From a virus: a DNA stretch of 20,229 bases. Made by a program: the position numbers and the translations under genes. The notes below the pieces were generated by a model. That model was not told the DNA's origin, did no database searches, and saw nothing but the letters and a program-made list of their open reading frames with translations. The stretch spans positions 1 to 20,229 of the IMG/VR virus record IMGVR_UViG_3300005529_000582. One strand, 5' to 3'. The number at the start of each line of letters is the position of its first letter. Position 1 is the first letter of the stretch. Positions 12,675 through 20,229 of this stretch are shown piece by piece.

Positions 12675-12895
12675 GACTTCTTTTTCAGTTCGAAGTGGAA
12701 GACGCCGTCGCGGACGGCGAACATCACGATGTCGTGGCCGGTCGCATCGACTTCTGCCACGGGGATATCGACGGCGCCGTTTACGGCCAACCGCTTGAGC
12801 AACACGATCATCAGCTGATCGCGGAAGTTCTCGAGCACATCGTGATGAGGCACGCCCGGATCAATAGCGCGCGCCATGTCTCTGCCTTGGCCCAT
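12671..12895 (-). CDS. Small conserved phage protein
   Basis: A 74-residue protein from ATG 12895, with GGAGG eight bases before the start. It combines a helix (HDVLENFRDQLMIVLLKRLA) with a beta part (VDIPVAEVDATGHDIVMFAV, then RDGVFHFELKKKS). The pattern of a helix and two or three strands suggests a small globular protein. The family has no known activity as far as I can tell. It lies twenty bases after the lysozyme gene. Confidence 0.72.
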   Translation of the reverse strand: MGQGRDMARAIDPGVPHHDVLENFRDQLMIVLLKRLAVNGAVDIPVAEVDATGHDIVMFAVRDGVFHFELKKKS

Positions 12896-12915
12896 GATTC
12901 AACCCTCCGCGAATC

Positions 12916-13395
12916 TCATGATGCGAACTGCCCGCTGCGCAGCTGCTCAGCAACCTTCTCTGCGCGCACCGGCGTCTGCTTATGCCAGGCGGAATCAAGC
13001 GCCTCATCGTGCGCGGTCTGCCAATCGCCCGCCCGAATAGCGGCGAGCATCTTGCGAAACCCGGAGAGCTTGTCGAAGCCCATCTGATAGGCCATCTCCA
13101 CGACCGCGTTCTGACGCGCGTCGTTGAGCGAGGGCCAAAAATCGAACGCCTGCGCGCACTGTTCCTCGACCTCGAGCAGGCCTTTTCTCATCAGCCAGGT
13201 CGCTCCGTCCTCGCTGATCGAGACGGCGATCAGGCCTTCATCGAGCAGATGACGCCACTCCATCGCGCTCAGCGGATTCGTTTCGAGACAGCGCCCTTTG
13301 CCGAAGGTCCAGAGGTTCCGCGTATCTTTGTAGGGATGCGGTTCGAAGCCCTCATGTCCTGATGTTGAGGCGGCAAGGCGTGCATCGTCGGTCAT
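12916..13395 (-). CDS. Endolysin, T4-type lysozyme (GH24)
   Basis: A 159-residue lysozyme that cleaves the glycan backbone of peptidoglycan. The catalytic triad of T4 lysozyme is in place with exact spacing: Glu15 in SGHEGFE, Asp24 in PYKDT and Thr30 in LWTFGKG (9 and 6 residues apart, as Glu11, Asp20 and Thr26 of T4). The family's GxGH after the Thr reads GKG-R here, a modest change. AVVEMAYQMG and a C-terminal ALDSAWHKQTPVRAEKVAEQ match the helical domain, including a typical W-x-K-x-T-P-x-R-A. There is no signal peptide, so release should depend on a holin. It is coupled to the upstream membrane gene by ATGA. Confidence 0.95.
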   Translation of the reverse strand: MTDDARLAASTSGHEGFEPHPYKDTRNLWTFGKGRCLETNPLSAMEWRHLLDEGLIAVSISEDGATWLMRKGLLEVEEQCAQAFDFWPSLNDARQNAVVEMAYQMGFDKLSGFRKMLAAIRAGDWQTAHDEALDSAWHKQTPVRAEKVAEQLRSGQFAS

Positions 13396-13787
13396 GAGCC
13401 TCGCTCCCGCCGCCAGCTGCCGCTGGCATCCTTCAATGGGTCATCGCCCATGCGATCGCGGATCACGGCGACCTGCGTTCGGATCGTTGCCAGCGCATCC
13501 CCGACCAAAGTTCGGTGCAACTGCGTCTGCTCGCTCTGTCGCTCCATCATGTCCTTCAGGGCGTCGAGCTTCTCGCTGTGCTCACCGGAGCGTCGCTCGA
13601 TATCGCCACGCACATCATCGATCGACCTTTCGACGCGCTTATTTCTCTCCATGCAAATGCGCTCGTGCTCATCGCGTGTGAGCATTGAGCCGAGCTTGCG
13701 CTCGATCCTTCGAACCCATGCGTAAATTGCACCCAGGATTGGCACTGCGATACCTCCGCCGAGTGCGATCCAGTCGCCTGTATTCAC
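13392..13787 (-). CDS. Membrane-anchored coiled-coil protein of the lysis region
   Basis: About 131 residues from a GTG at 13787, preceded by GGGGTCAACGAG. An open frame continues upstream to 13964, but it runs into the divergent gene and its leader, so I reject the longer form. Residues 5-25 (DWIALGGGIAVPILGAIYAW) form one membrane helix, followed by a long charged coiled coil (VERSIDDVRGDIERRSGEHS, LDALKDMMERQSEQTQLHRT) and a basic tail. One helix plus a periplasmic or cytosolic coiled coil is seen in i-spanins, in some holin-associated proteins and in XhlA-like proteins. Location directly before lysozyme supports a lysis role. Confidence 0.7.
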   Translation of the reverse strand: MNTGDWIALGGGIAVPILGAIYAWVRRIERKLGSMLTRDEHERICMERNKRVERSIDDVRGDIERRSGEHSEKLDALKDMMERQSEQTQLHRTLVGDALATIRTQVAVIRDRMGDDPLKDASGSWRRERGS

Positions 13788-13836
13788 CTCGTTGACCCCA
13801 TCGCGCCTTATGTAGTTGTGCAGAGGAAAGCTCCTA

Positions 13837-13857
13837 CGGGATGCAGGTATGCTCCCG
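13837..13857. other. Small hairpin in the divergent leader
   Basis: CGGGA-T-GCA pairs with TGCTCCCG around the loop GGTA: eight pairs with one bulged base (13842). It lies 18 bases upstream of the + gene at 13876 and 50 bases upstream of the - gene starting at 13787, in the 88-base space between divergent starts. It may affect the leader of either message. I see no clear promoter; a TTGACC at 13792-13797 lacks a good -10 partner. Confidence 0.35.
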
Positions 13858-13875
13858 CACCTGAATGGAGGCACC

Positions 13876-14205
13876 ATGAAAAGGACGACGATCCTTATCG
13901 CCGCGCTCGCGGCATCGAACGTTGTGCTCGCGGGCGTTCTGATATGGCAGCAGCTCGCGCCCAAGCCGGAGATCTACGTCGACCACCTGGAGGACCTACG
14001 CCTCTCCGTTGAGACGGACGGTTTGCTACGCGCGCAGTTGGGCGACTCTCGAAACCACACTGCTGTGCATCTCGCGTTCACGCCTCACGGCGCGCTGCAG
14101 TTTCATCACGAGATGGGCCGCATGTTCGTGCTGATCGAGCAGGAAGCAGCGAAGAGAGCTAGAGATCGGCGCGGAGTGCCGCGATCTCCTGATCGATCGC
14201 TTTGA
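13876..14205 (+). CDS. Moron-like gene: N-terminally anchored or exported protein
   Basis: A 109-residue protein with a strong ribosome binding site (GGAGG five bases before ATG). It starts MKRTTILIAALAASNVVLAG, a typical anchor or signal segment, followed by LIWQQLAPKPEIYV, a beta-rich middle (LRLSVETDGLLRAQLG, TAVHLAFTPHGALQFH), and a basic tail. It is read against all surrounding late genes, with its own leader, and its last 47 bases overlap the end of the convergent gene at 14159. This placement is typical of morons, genes carried by prophages and expressed independently. Family unknown. Confidence 0.72.
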   Translation: MKRTTILIAALAASNVVLAGVLIWQQLAPKPEIYVDHLEDLRLSVETDGLLRAQLGDSRNHTAVHLAFTPHGALQFHHEMGRMFVLIEQEAAKRARDRRGVPRSPDRSL

Positions 14206-14563
14206 GGCGCGGGTCGGAGTCGGCGAGCAGCTCGCGCACACGACGCGCCTGAGCGGCTTCCAGTTCTTGGATTCGCGCCAACGCTACGAGCCGCTTGCGT
14301 TGCTTCTCTGCCGCTGCCGCAGAGAGCTGCCACCGCCGTGTCTTGTCGTTCCACTCGTGATCGCCGGTGGGCTGTGGTGGTTGCCAATCCACCACCTGTT
14401 TTGTGTCCGTATCTACTCGGCGCGATAAATGGTCATGTTCGCCCTCTATCGCTCCATGTCCTTCTGGGATATTGCGGTCGATGGCAGACGCATCAGTGGC
14501 CGAGAACGCCCGGCCTGCGAACTGCCCGTTATCTAGGCGATACAGTGACCACGTTCTGATCAT
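14159..14563 (-). CDS. Tail-fibre-associated small protein
   Basis: A 134-residue protein whose ATG overlaps the stop of the tail-tip gene (ATGA), with GGAGG ten bases upstream. It opens MIRTWSLYRLDNGQFAGRAF, continues with PEGHGAIEGEHDHLSRRVD and VVDWQPPQPTGDHEWNDKTR, and ends in a helical coiled-coil-like part (LARIQELEAAQARRVRELLA). This layout is shared by small proteins encoded just after phage tail-fibre or tip genes, some of which assist fibre assembly. No biochemical role is shown. Its 3' end overlaps the convergent gene at 13876-14205. Confidence 0.68.
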   Translation of the reverse strand: MIRTWSLYRLDNGQFAGRAFSATDASAIDRNIPEGHGAIEGEHDHLSRRVDTDTKQVVDWQPPQPTGDHEWNDKTRRWQLSAAAAEKQRKRLVALARIQELEAAQARRVRELLADSDPRLKAIDQEIAALRADL

Positions 14564-17500
14564 TTCTTGATCGCCTCCACCTGGAGGCTGGCTTCCGAGA
14601 TGGTGAGATGCGTCCCAACCGTATCCGCAGAGTTGGCGAAGAGCTGAAAGGTGGGCGTATCACCCACCGCCACCGCGTATTCTTTCTGAGCTGAGCATCG
14701 CAACTTGCCCTGAGTGGCCGTCACATTCGCGTTGCCCGTGCCACTGCTGTATGTGGGCGAGTAGATGAACGCAGCGCCGCCGAAGGATCCTGAGTTCACA
14801 TTCAAATCGAATATCGCGGTTACGATCGCGGTGTATGCGAACTTCGCGGTGGGCATGTTGATGGTGATGACCGCAGTCGGCGAGAACCCCACGTCCTGTG
14901 TGGTTAAAGTAGAGAGCGTCACATCCGTTGCGGCATGGTCGCCAATCTGCGCCGTGTCGGCCACCGCCAAATTTGTGGTGGGGCCAAAGCGTAGCGAGTT
15001 GACGCCGCAGCCGGGCTGATAGAAGGACGAGTCCATGAAGAGCGTAAGACCAGCCACCGCAACCGTACGGATGAGCACGCCATCCACGTAATAGCGCACG
15101 TTGCTCCCGTCATAGGTAATCGCAAAAACCGTACTCGTCGTGTAGTTGCCACTGGTGATAGCAGATCCGCTTTCTCGAATGTCGTACACCCCGCCTGCCG
15201 CCGCATAAAAGGCGTAATCCAGACTGGTGTAATTGCTGTCAGCAGTGGGGTCGGTGTTGAGGCCGACCATCAGATAGCCTGTGTCCTGATTTGATTTAAA
15301 GGACACATGGCAAGTTGGATAGCCAACGATCGAATAGACGTCGCTGTCCCAATTCGCACTGCCCCCTTCTTTGATGACGTTGGCGTCGCTGACCTTGCAG
15401 TTTCCGCGCGCAATGAAGGGCGAGGGCGTGGCGCTCGTCAACTGACCGAACGATACGTCGAGCGCCGTCGACGGCGTATCGCGGAATGACGAATCCATAA
15501 AAAATGTCTTGCCCGGATCGAACCGTTCCAACATCAGTGCGCCGTCACGGTAGAAACGCACCCACTGCCCGTCGTACTTGATGCTGAATACGGTCGCCGA
15601 CGTGTACTGCGACCCGCCGAAGTCGACCAAACTGCTGCCATCTTTATAGATCAGCAGCCGACCAGGACCCGTCTGCGGTCCCGCGATATACCAAGCGTAG
15701 TCGAGCGACGTGTAGTTCTGATCGGTGGTCGGATCGGAATTCAATCCGAGCATGAACACGCTCTGATTGGTGTCCGCCGCCCGGAAAGAGAGCTGGCATC
15801 CGCCCGGAAAAGACTCGGCGCTGTAGCAGTCCGAATCCCACGTTCCAGCCGAGCCGTTGGGCTTCTGAATACTGTTGCCCACGACGATGCAATTGCCACG
15901 CGCGATCAACCTCGACGTCGCCTGACTGTTGAGCGCGCCGAAGTACAGGTCGGTGAGTGTGCTGCCCGGCGTGTTGAAGCTGGAATCGAAGAAGAACACC
16001 TTGCCGGGTGCGGCCACTTCGCGCTTTAGAACGCCATCGAGGTAGTAGCGAACAACGTTGCCGTCATAGGTGATGCTGAAGACGGTGCTCGATGTGTAGT
16101 TGCCAAACGAGGCGCCGCCATTCGCCGCGGTGCCGCTCTCATAGATGATCGCATGACCAGTGGCGTTCTCCGCGTACCAGCAGAAGTCGAGTGACGTGTA
16201 GTTTTGGTCAGTCAGTGGGTCGGAATTGAGTCCCGCAAGGAAACGGCCATCCGTGGCGCATCTGAATTTGACGACACAGCCGCCCGAGTACGCCTCGATC
16301 GAGTAGCAGTCCGAGTCATACGCCGCGGAGCCGCCCCCTTTGAAAATCTTGTCGCCGACGATGACGCAATTCCCGCGCGCGACGAATGTCGCGTTTCCCG
16401 GCAGGTTCTGGCCACCGTTCGCAAGTGCGAGCACCTTCGAGTAAGAGGAGATGGTGCTGATGTCCTCCTGTGCGCCCCCATAGATGTTGTGGCTCGGGAA
16501 CTTGAAGTACAGCGTTTGCCCAATGCGGCCGGGGTCAATGCGAATGCGGAACAGCGCGTCATCGAAGCGCGCCCAGCTCGTTCCGCTCGCGTGAGACGCG
16601 ATGGTCGAGCCGTATTTGCCGCGTCGGATGCGCGTGCCGAGGTTGTACTGACCAGTGCCAACGAGGGTCACCGCGCTATACGCGATGAACTCGCCATCGA
16701 CGTACATCAGCGTGCTCAGATTGTCGGCATCAGTGGCAGATGCAGAAACGAGTTGCAGGTTCGTGTTCGTGAGCTGAAGTTGCAGCGTGTTCGTCGTGTC
16801 AGGGTCCGTGCCGGATGCGAACGTCGATCGCAGAGTCCCGTAGCGAGCCGATCCGGCGATCCGGCCGACGCGGAAGAAGTTGACGTTGTCAGTCGACCAG
16901 TAGACATCGCAGCCGCCCCAATTGGCATTGAGGCCGGTCACCGCGATCGCGAGCTCGTAACCGCCGTTCGCGTCGACCAGCAGCGGCGGCACGGCGAAGA
17001 TCAATGGAGTCTGGATGCTGCCCGGAGAGACGAAATAGTTCGCGGCATACCCCTGCGCGGCCTGCCAGTCGTAGAGAGGCGCCGACGCGGTGCCGACGAG
17101 CACTTCTTCGGCGACGATGGTGAAGAAATCTTCTTCGTCGTCATCAGTCTCGATGATGCGGACGAGCTTGTTCGAGATGCCGAGGCCCGAGTCGGTGATC
17201 GAGACAAGATCCATCGCTTCCAAGAGCGAATAGTCGGCGCGCACGCGAAAGGTGTACTCATTACGCACGTACAACTGCCGCTGCAGGATGAGCTGAGCGA
17301 TCTGGCGCGCGACGTCCTTGGACGTGATCGCATGCAGATTGATGGTCTGCATGGGCCTCTCGCCATTGAACCGGATGTCGTTTTCGTCCTTGGCCTCGGC
17401 GATATCCGTGTTGTACTGATTCGACCTATTGAGGAACTCGATCCGAATGATGTTGTAGGTCTCGCTCGGCGCTCGCCGATCGACCTGGACAGGCTCTTCA

Positions 17501-18372
17501 CCTTCCTGCGGGCAGTAATCGTCATCGGTGAACGCGAACAACGGCGTCAGGTCCGGCGTGTACGTCCTGCCGTTGCCGGTCACGGATGCATCCGCGTAGG
17601 GAACCATGCGCAGACCGATTCCCGGCGACCACACGGGCGCCGAATTGGTCATCTGCGCAAGCTCTTTGATGAAGTCGACCGCGGCGCGCTGCTGTGTCTC
17701 CGCCGGGCTGAAAAAGAAGCCCATAGCGATGCAATAGCTCTCATAGGTCGTGACGCCGACGCCCTGCAGGCCGCTATCGAGGAAGCTGAAACCCGCACCG
17801 TGATTCGCATCGGTGCAGTAGTCGATGAGGATATTGCTGGCTTCGGCGTCGTAGTTGTAGGCGCTGCCGGCGTTGAGTCCGTAAACCTCGAAGGTGAGAT
17901 TCGGCAGACCCGCGGAGCCGCCGAGTTGGAAGTTGCCGGCGGCAACGTAGGCGGTGTGATCGTACGGGATGGCCTGCGACGGGAAATTCGTCGTCAGGTA
18001 GCTCCAAACCGCTTGCCCGCCGGCGCCGGTGAAGAGCGTAAAGCCGAGATCAGAGAGCGTCCGCTGTTCTTTGTCGGACCAGATCGTTCCGATGCCGACC
18101 GCGTTGATCTGACCTTCGCAGAGGATGCCGATCAGCGCGGCGCTGTAGGTGAACGTCGTGTTTCCGCCGCCGCCGCCTCCGCCTTTGCCGCCGCCCTGCT
18201 TCTGCGTGTGAGGCGTCGCTGTGAAACTGCCATACCAGCCGAGCGTCATCGGAATGCGCGTGCGCCCATACACGAGCGGCACGCAATTCCCGTAGGCGCT
18301 CTGATTCACCTGAATCGCATTCAGACGCTGGTCGGTCGTCGACTGCGTTTTTCCGCCGAACATGCCGCTCAC
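14560..18372 (-). CDS. Tail-tip attachment protein (GTA g15 / J-like) with triple C-terminal repeat
   Basis: A 1270-residue protein from GTG 18372, preceded by GGAGC and overlapping the NlpC/P60 stop. Residues 1-60 match the start of GTA g15/J-like tip proteins (QSAYGNCVPLVYGRTRIP), followed by a Gly-rich linker (60-70). Residues about 70-620 are the conserved tip body, with an Asp-rich turn (ETDDDEEDFFTIVAEEVLVG) and DVARQIAQLILQRQLYVRNE. Three tandem repeats follow (about 663-821, 822-985, 986-1133), then a beta-rich end domain (1134-1270). The repeats should be host-contacting, by analogy with variable C-terminal regions of tip proteins. The GTA TIM-barrel region seems absent. A 728-residue antisense frame covers the gene and is a shadow. 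Confidence 0.9.
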   Translation of the reverse strand: MSGMFGGKTQSTTDQRLNAIQVNQSAYGNCVPLVYGRTRIPMTLGWYGSFTATPHTQKQGGGKGGGGGGGNTTFTYSAALIGILCEGQINAVGIGTIWSDKEQRTLSDLGFTLFTGAGGQAVWSYLTTNFPSQAIPYDHTAYVAAGNFQLGGSAGLPNLTFEVYGLNAGSAYNYDAEASNILIDYCTDANHGAGFSFLDSGLQGVGVTTYESYCIAMGFFFSPAETQQRAAVDFIKELAQMTNSAPVWSPGIGLRMVPYADASVTGNGRTYTPDLTPLFAFTDDDYCPQEGEEPVQVDRRAPSETYNIIRIEFLNRSNQYNTDIAEAKDENDIRFNGERPMQTINLHAITSKDVARQIAQLILQRQLYVRNEYTFRVRADYSLLEAMDLVSITDSGLGISNKLVRIIETDDDEEDFFTIVAEEVLVGTASAPLYDWQAAQGYAANYFVSPGSIQTPLIFAVPPLLVDANGGYELAIAVTGLNANWGGCDVYWSTDNVNFFRVGRIAGSARYGTLRSTFASGTDPDTTNTLQLQLTNTNLQLVSASATDADNLSTLMYVDGEFIAYSAVTLVGTGQYNLGTRIRRGKYGSTIASHASGTSWARFDDALFRIRIDPGRIGQTLYFKFPSHNIYGGAQEDISTISSYSKVLALANGGQNLPGNATFVARGNCVIVGDKIFKGGGSAAYDSDCYSIEAYSGGCVVKFRCATDGRFLAGLNSDPLTDQNYTSLDFCWYAENATGHAIIYESGTAANGGASFGNYTSSTVFSITYDGNVVRYYLDGVLKREVAAPGKVFFFDSSFNTPGSTLTDLYFGALNSQATSRLIARGNCIVVGNSIQKPNGSAGTWDSDCYSAESFPGGCQLSFRAADTNQSVFMLGLNSDPTTDQNYTSLDYAWYIAGPQTGPGRLLIYKDGSSLVDFGGSQYTSATVFSIKYDGQWVRFYRDGALMLERFDPGKTFFMDSSFRDTPSTALDVSFGQLTSATPSPFIARGNCKVSDANVIKEGGSANWDSDVYSIVGYPTCHVSFKSNQDTGYLMVGLNTDPTADSNYTSLDYAFYAAAGGVYDIRESGSAITSGNYTTSTVFAITYDGSNVRYYVDGVLIRTVAVAGLTLFMDSSFYQPGCGVNSLRFGPTTNLAVADTAQIGDHAATDVTLSTLTTQDVGFSPTAVITINMPTAKFAYTAIVTAIFDLNVNSGSFGGAAFIYSPTYSSGTGNANVTATQGKLRCSAQKEYAVAVGDTPTFQLFANSADTVGTHLTISEASLQVEAIKK
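14974..16386 (-). repeat. Three tandem protein repeats in the tail-tip gene
   Basis: The repeats begin at bases 16386, 15909 and 15417 (residues 663, 822 and 986), each with ARGNC within the first seven residues. Shared landmarks, in order, are the segment around WDSDCYSIE, LNSDPTTDQNYTSLDY, a TVFSITYDG block, a VRYYxDG turn and a FFMDSSF segment. Strand-rich composition and paired Y-DG turns suggest a lectin-like beta sandwich, but I cannot name the fold. Copy lengths are about 159, 164 and 147 residues and the copies have diverged clearly. Confidence 0.85.
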
Positions 18373-18821
18373 GGAAACACGCTCCAGTAGCTATCGAGCC
18401 GTGGGCGGCCCTTCTGATCGAGGAACACCGCGGAGCGCATCTCGCACAGCTCGACATTCCCGTGCGGGCGATACGCGTGGATCACGAGCTCGTCGGAGAC
18501 GACGATCGCGCCGTGTGAAGCCGTGCGGCCCATGCGATAGAGCGCGATGTCACCGAGGCCCGGTTTCTCAACGCGGCGGCAGTACTTTTCGAGGCCCGCC
18601 ATATAGCGTTCCTCGTCCTGATGTAAAAACCACTCCGGTTCGTACGGGCGCGGATCAAAGTCGGGGACGAGCCCGACAGTCTGATAGGTCCGTACCAAAA
18701 TCATTGCGCAGTCCACGCCGACACCCTTGATGTCGCCGAGATGGACGTATGGCGTGCGCAGCCAGGAGTAAGCCTCCGCGACCACTGCTGCGCGGAGCTC
18801 GTCGACCGTTCGTTCCGTCAT
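18369..18821 (-). CDS. NlpC/P60 tail peptidase (GTA g14-like)
   Basis: A 150-residue cysteine peptidase of the NlpC/P60 fold, placed in the tail tip to open the peptidoglycan during DNA entry. The catalytic Cys38 lies in GVGVDCAMILVRTY, His103 in ASHGAIVV and the third polar residue is His115 in LVIHAY. The N-terminal helix (AAVVAEAYSWLRTPYVHLGD) is typical of phage members. I chose the ATG at 18821, which overlaps the DUF2163 stop as ATGA; the frame is open much further upstream, but that part is a shadow of the neighbouring gene. The order DUF2460, DUF2163, NlpC/P60, tip protein is the same as g12-g15 in gene transfer agents. Confidence 0.94.
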   Translation of the reverse strand: MTERTVDELRAAVVAEAYSWLRTPYVHLGDIKGVGVDCAMILVRTYQTVGLVPDFDPRPYEPEWFLHQDEERYMAGLEKYCRRVEKPGLGDIALYRMGRTASHGAIVVSDELVIHAYRPHGNVELCEMRSAVFLDQKGRPRLDSYWSVFP

Positions 18822-19813
18822 GGCGTGTAGGTGCTCGGTCCGACCACGCCTGAGAATGCGGAGCCCGCTCCTGCCCCGCCTTGAGAGCCCTGCGTCGGCG
18901 CGGGGTCGCTCACGGCGCCGCCGTCGTACAGCGTTTCGGGCACGGGCACGTACGGCATGCCACGGAAGTGCGACAGATTGTTGAATGCGGGCCCGTTCGC
19001 TACGTTCGTGTTGCTGCACGCGGCCTGCGTTTTCTTGCAGCTTGGGATGATCGTGAAGGTGTCGCCGGCAACTAGCGGCGATAGCAACGGCTGGATGAGC
19101 GTCACTTGGCCGCTCCCGTTCAAGTACGCCTTCAGCACGCGCTTCACGCCGGAGTTGGCGCCGCTCGTGAAGGTGATCGTCCCGAGATCCCAGTACCCGT
19201 TGGCTTGCGTGAGGTTCGTGTTGAACTGGGTGACCGTGGGCGAGCCGCTGATGGTTCCGCTGACCTGGAATGCAGATGACAGCAGCGTGCAGCCCGCATC
19301 GAAGACGGTGTGAATACAGCCGGTCTGAATCAGGTTTCTCGGCATCGCGATGTTGAGGATTTCGGGGTCGGAGTTGACCGTGATGTCGGCGTAAAGACGG
19401 CCGGCGCGCCCACGGTTCATTCGCCCCTGAAACCACGGCACCAGGCCGGGTGATGTATCCGCCCAAGATGAAAGGAATATCTTCGACATCGTGGTACGAC
19501 ATCCGTCGAAGACGCCCCGGTCCACTGCGACCAAGAAGCTCGCACCGCCGAACGTTGGCGGCCCACCCGGCGCATCGGCTTGCGGGACGATTGTTAGATC
19601 GAGGCTCTGCACTTCGAGCCCGACCTTCTGCGTCACCTGGCCTCTCATGATGATGAGGCCGGTCTGATAGGTGTGCCCCGCGACGGTCAGCGCATCCTCC
19701 GCGCTCGTGAAGTACATCGTCGTGCCGCCGACGAGATCGAACTGATAGAGCTCCGCCTTGAAATATTGGCCCGTGGCGAGAATCGCCTTCGTAGCCGCCG
19801 ATGCCGTTTTCAT
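18818..19813 (-). CDS. DUF2163 / BR0599-type tail hub protein (GTA g13-like)
   Basis: A 331-residue baseplate hub protein. N-terminal features are GQYFKAELYQFDLVGG and an ALTVAGHTYQTGLI block; QDP-type hub landmarks follow (GLEVQSLDLTIVP, WFQGRMNRG). The conserved Cys pair in TGCIHTVFDAGC (166 and 175) and a C-terminal pair (259 and 266), then FRGMPYVPVPET, match the BR0599 domain. Four cysteines in this arrangement recall the iron-sulfur cluster of lambda gpL and GTA hub proteins; that is family knowledge, not shown here. The tail after residue 300 is Gly/Ala-rich. The stop of the previous gene directly touches its ATG. Confidence 0.93.
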   Translation of the reverse strand: MKTASAATKAILATGQYFKAELYQFDLVGGTTMYFTSAEDALTVAGHTYQTGLIIMRGQVTQKVGLEVQSLDLTIVPQADAPGGPPTFGGASFLVAVDRGVFDGCRTTMSKIFLSSWADTSPGLVPWFQGRMNRGRAGRLYADITVNSDPEILNIAMPRNLIQTGCIHTVFDAGCTLLSSAFQVSGTISGSPTVTQFNTNLTQANGYWDLGTITFTSGANSGVKRVLKAYLNGSGQVTLIQPLLSPLVAGDTFTIIPSCKKTQAACSNTNVANGPAFNNLSHFRGMPYVPVPETLYDGGAVSDPAPTQGSQGGAGAGSAFSGVVGPSTYTP

Positions 19814-20229
19814 TTACAGCTTGATCGTTCGCAGAACGACGGTCTGCGTTTTCCACAGTTGCGACATGAATTGCATCAGAGGCATCTCGTCATCGTCGAA
19901 GCGACACCGGTAATAGAACGATCCGGTCCACGTGAGCGCATGCCCGGAAGTCGGAGCGGTGATGAAGTGCACGAGCCCAGTCGGGCCGAGCGTGTAGTCC
20001 GTCGTCAGCGTCTTCGTGACGCCGTTGTCCTTGATGACTGGCGAGCCATTCAGGTTCTGAATGATCTCCGAGATACCAGGTCCGCCTGCATTCTGATACG
20101 TCGCGACGAGCTGAAAGTCGTGCGTCGATCCGTCGCCTGTCCCGAAGGGCTCGTTCGTCACCGAGTTGAAGTGCGGATCCGTGTAGAGAAACGTGTCGTA
20201 CTTTCCCTGCACGGCGTTGAATAGGCCCC
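19814..20229 (-). CDS. DUF2460 distal tail protein (GTA g12-like), 5' end outside the window
   Basis: The C-terminal about 138 residues of a DUF2460 protein. The frame is open through the right edge, where it reads GLFNAVQGKYDTFLYTDP, so the true start lies beyond base 20229; a GTG at 20212 is internal. The family pattern is clear: a GDGSTHDFQLVATY block, a VIKDNGV segment, the TDYTLGPTGLVHFITAP-type turn and a C-terminal FYYRCRFDDDEMPL followed by WKTQTVVLRTIKL. These proteins form the distal tail ring and bind the hub. It is the first gene of the visible late block. Confidence 0.92.
   Translation of the reverse strand, partial: GLFNAVQGKYDTFLYTDPHFNSVTNEPFGTGDGSTHDFQLVATYQNAGGPGISEIIQNLNGSPVIKDNGVTKTLTTDYTLGPTGLVHFITAPTSGHALTWTGSFYYRCRFDDDEMPLMQFMSQLWKTQTVVLRTIKL

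Noticed and set aside
13788-13964. Longer form of the membrane/coiled-coil protein
   Set aside because: The extra residues overlap the divergent gene's leader and start and have no typical features; the GTG at 13787 has a ribosome binding site and places the membrane helix at the N-terminus.
16204-18390. A 728-residue open frame on the + strand opposite the tail-tip gene
   Set aside because: It mirrors the codon pattern of the tip gene in a GC-rich genome, gives an Arg/Val/Glu/Ala-rich product without domains, and the opposite frame has clear family features.
18822-19856. Long N-terminal extension of the NlpC/P60 frame (495 residues)
   Set aside because: It overlaps the DUF2163 gene entirely, is Arg/His-rich, and the peptidase has a proper start at 18821.
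1-20229. CRISPR arrays, tRNA or rRNA genes, insertion sequences
   Set aside because: No regularly spaced direct repeats, no cloverleaf-like sequence noticed, no transposase; the only recombinase is of the large serine, integrase-like type.

Overview
The window looks like the interior of a temperate, tailed (siphovirus-type) phage or prophage of a GC-rich proteobacterium. No bacterial housekeeping gene, rRNA or tRNA is visible. The phage assignment rests on four things: a tail-tip block whose four genes follow the order of gene-transfer-agent genes g12-g15, a T4-type lysozyme with holin-like neighbours, a serine recombinase, and a small XRE-type repressor next to a dyad-symmetric operator. A full-length csrA homologue suggests a gamma- or betaproteobacterial host, but this is inference.

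Layout. (1) Positions 1-487 hold no gene I can call with confidence. (2) Positions 488-7971, + strand, form one tightly packed transcription unit. Almost every junction is an ATGA/GTGA/TTGA-type overlap. It carries a DUF5131 (Gp37/Gp68) protein, several small unknowns, an ASCH-like phage protein, csrA, a HerA/FtsK-like ATPase with a duplicated C-terminal winged-helix-like module, more small unknowns including a DUF551-like protein, and a serine recombinase that ends the unit. (3) Positions 7972-9456 are a mixed region: a possible attachment-site gap, a Cys-rich gene on the - strand, three small + genes, and a very long RNA hairpin at 9383-9451. (4) Positions 9457-11004 are an immunity-like region: a leftward XRE regulator, an operator, and a rightward cluster of small membrane or exported proteins. 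(5) Positions 11088-20229, - strand, are late genes read right to left: DUF2460 protein (cut by the window edge), DUF2163 hub, NlpC/P60 peptidase, 1270-residue tail-tip protein with three tandem about 155-residue repeats, a small tail-fibre-associated protein, a membrane/coiled-coil protein, lysozyme, Zn-type small proteins, holin-like protein, lipoprotein and a small terminal gene. One + strand gene (13876-14205) sits against the grain between the tail and lysis genes, like a moron.

How the parts may work together: the recombinase and XRE repressor would control integration and lysogeny. The left operon is an early/accessory cluster in which CsrA could bind mRNA and is translationally coupled to the ATPase. 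The right half builds the tail tip and lyses the cell. The most unusual points are the csrA-ATPase coupling, the duplicated module in the ATPase, the triple adhesin-like repeat of the tail-tip protein, and the 28-bp-stem hairpin whose G-U pairs indicate that it acts as + strand RNA.
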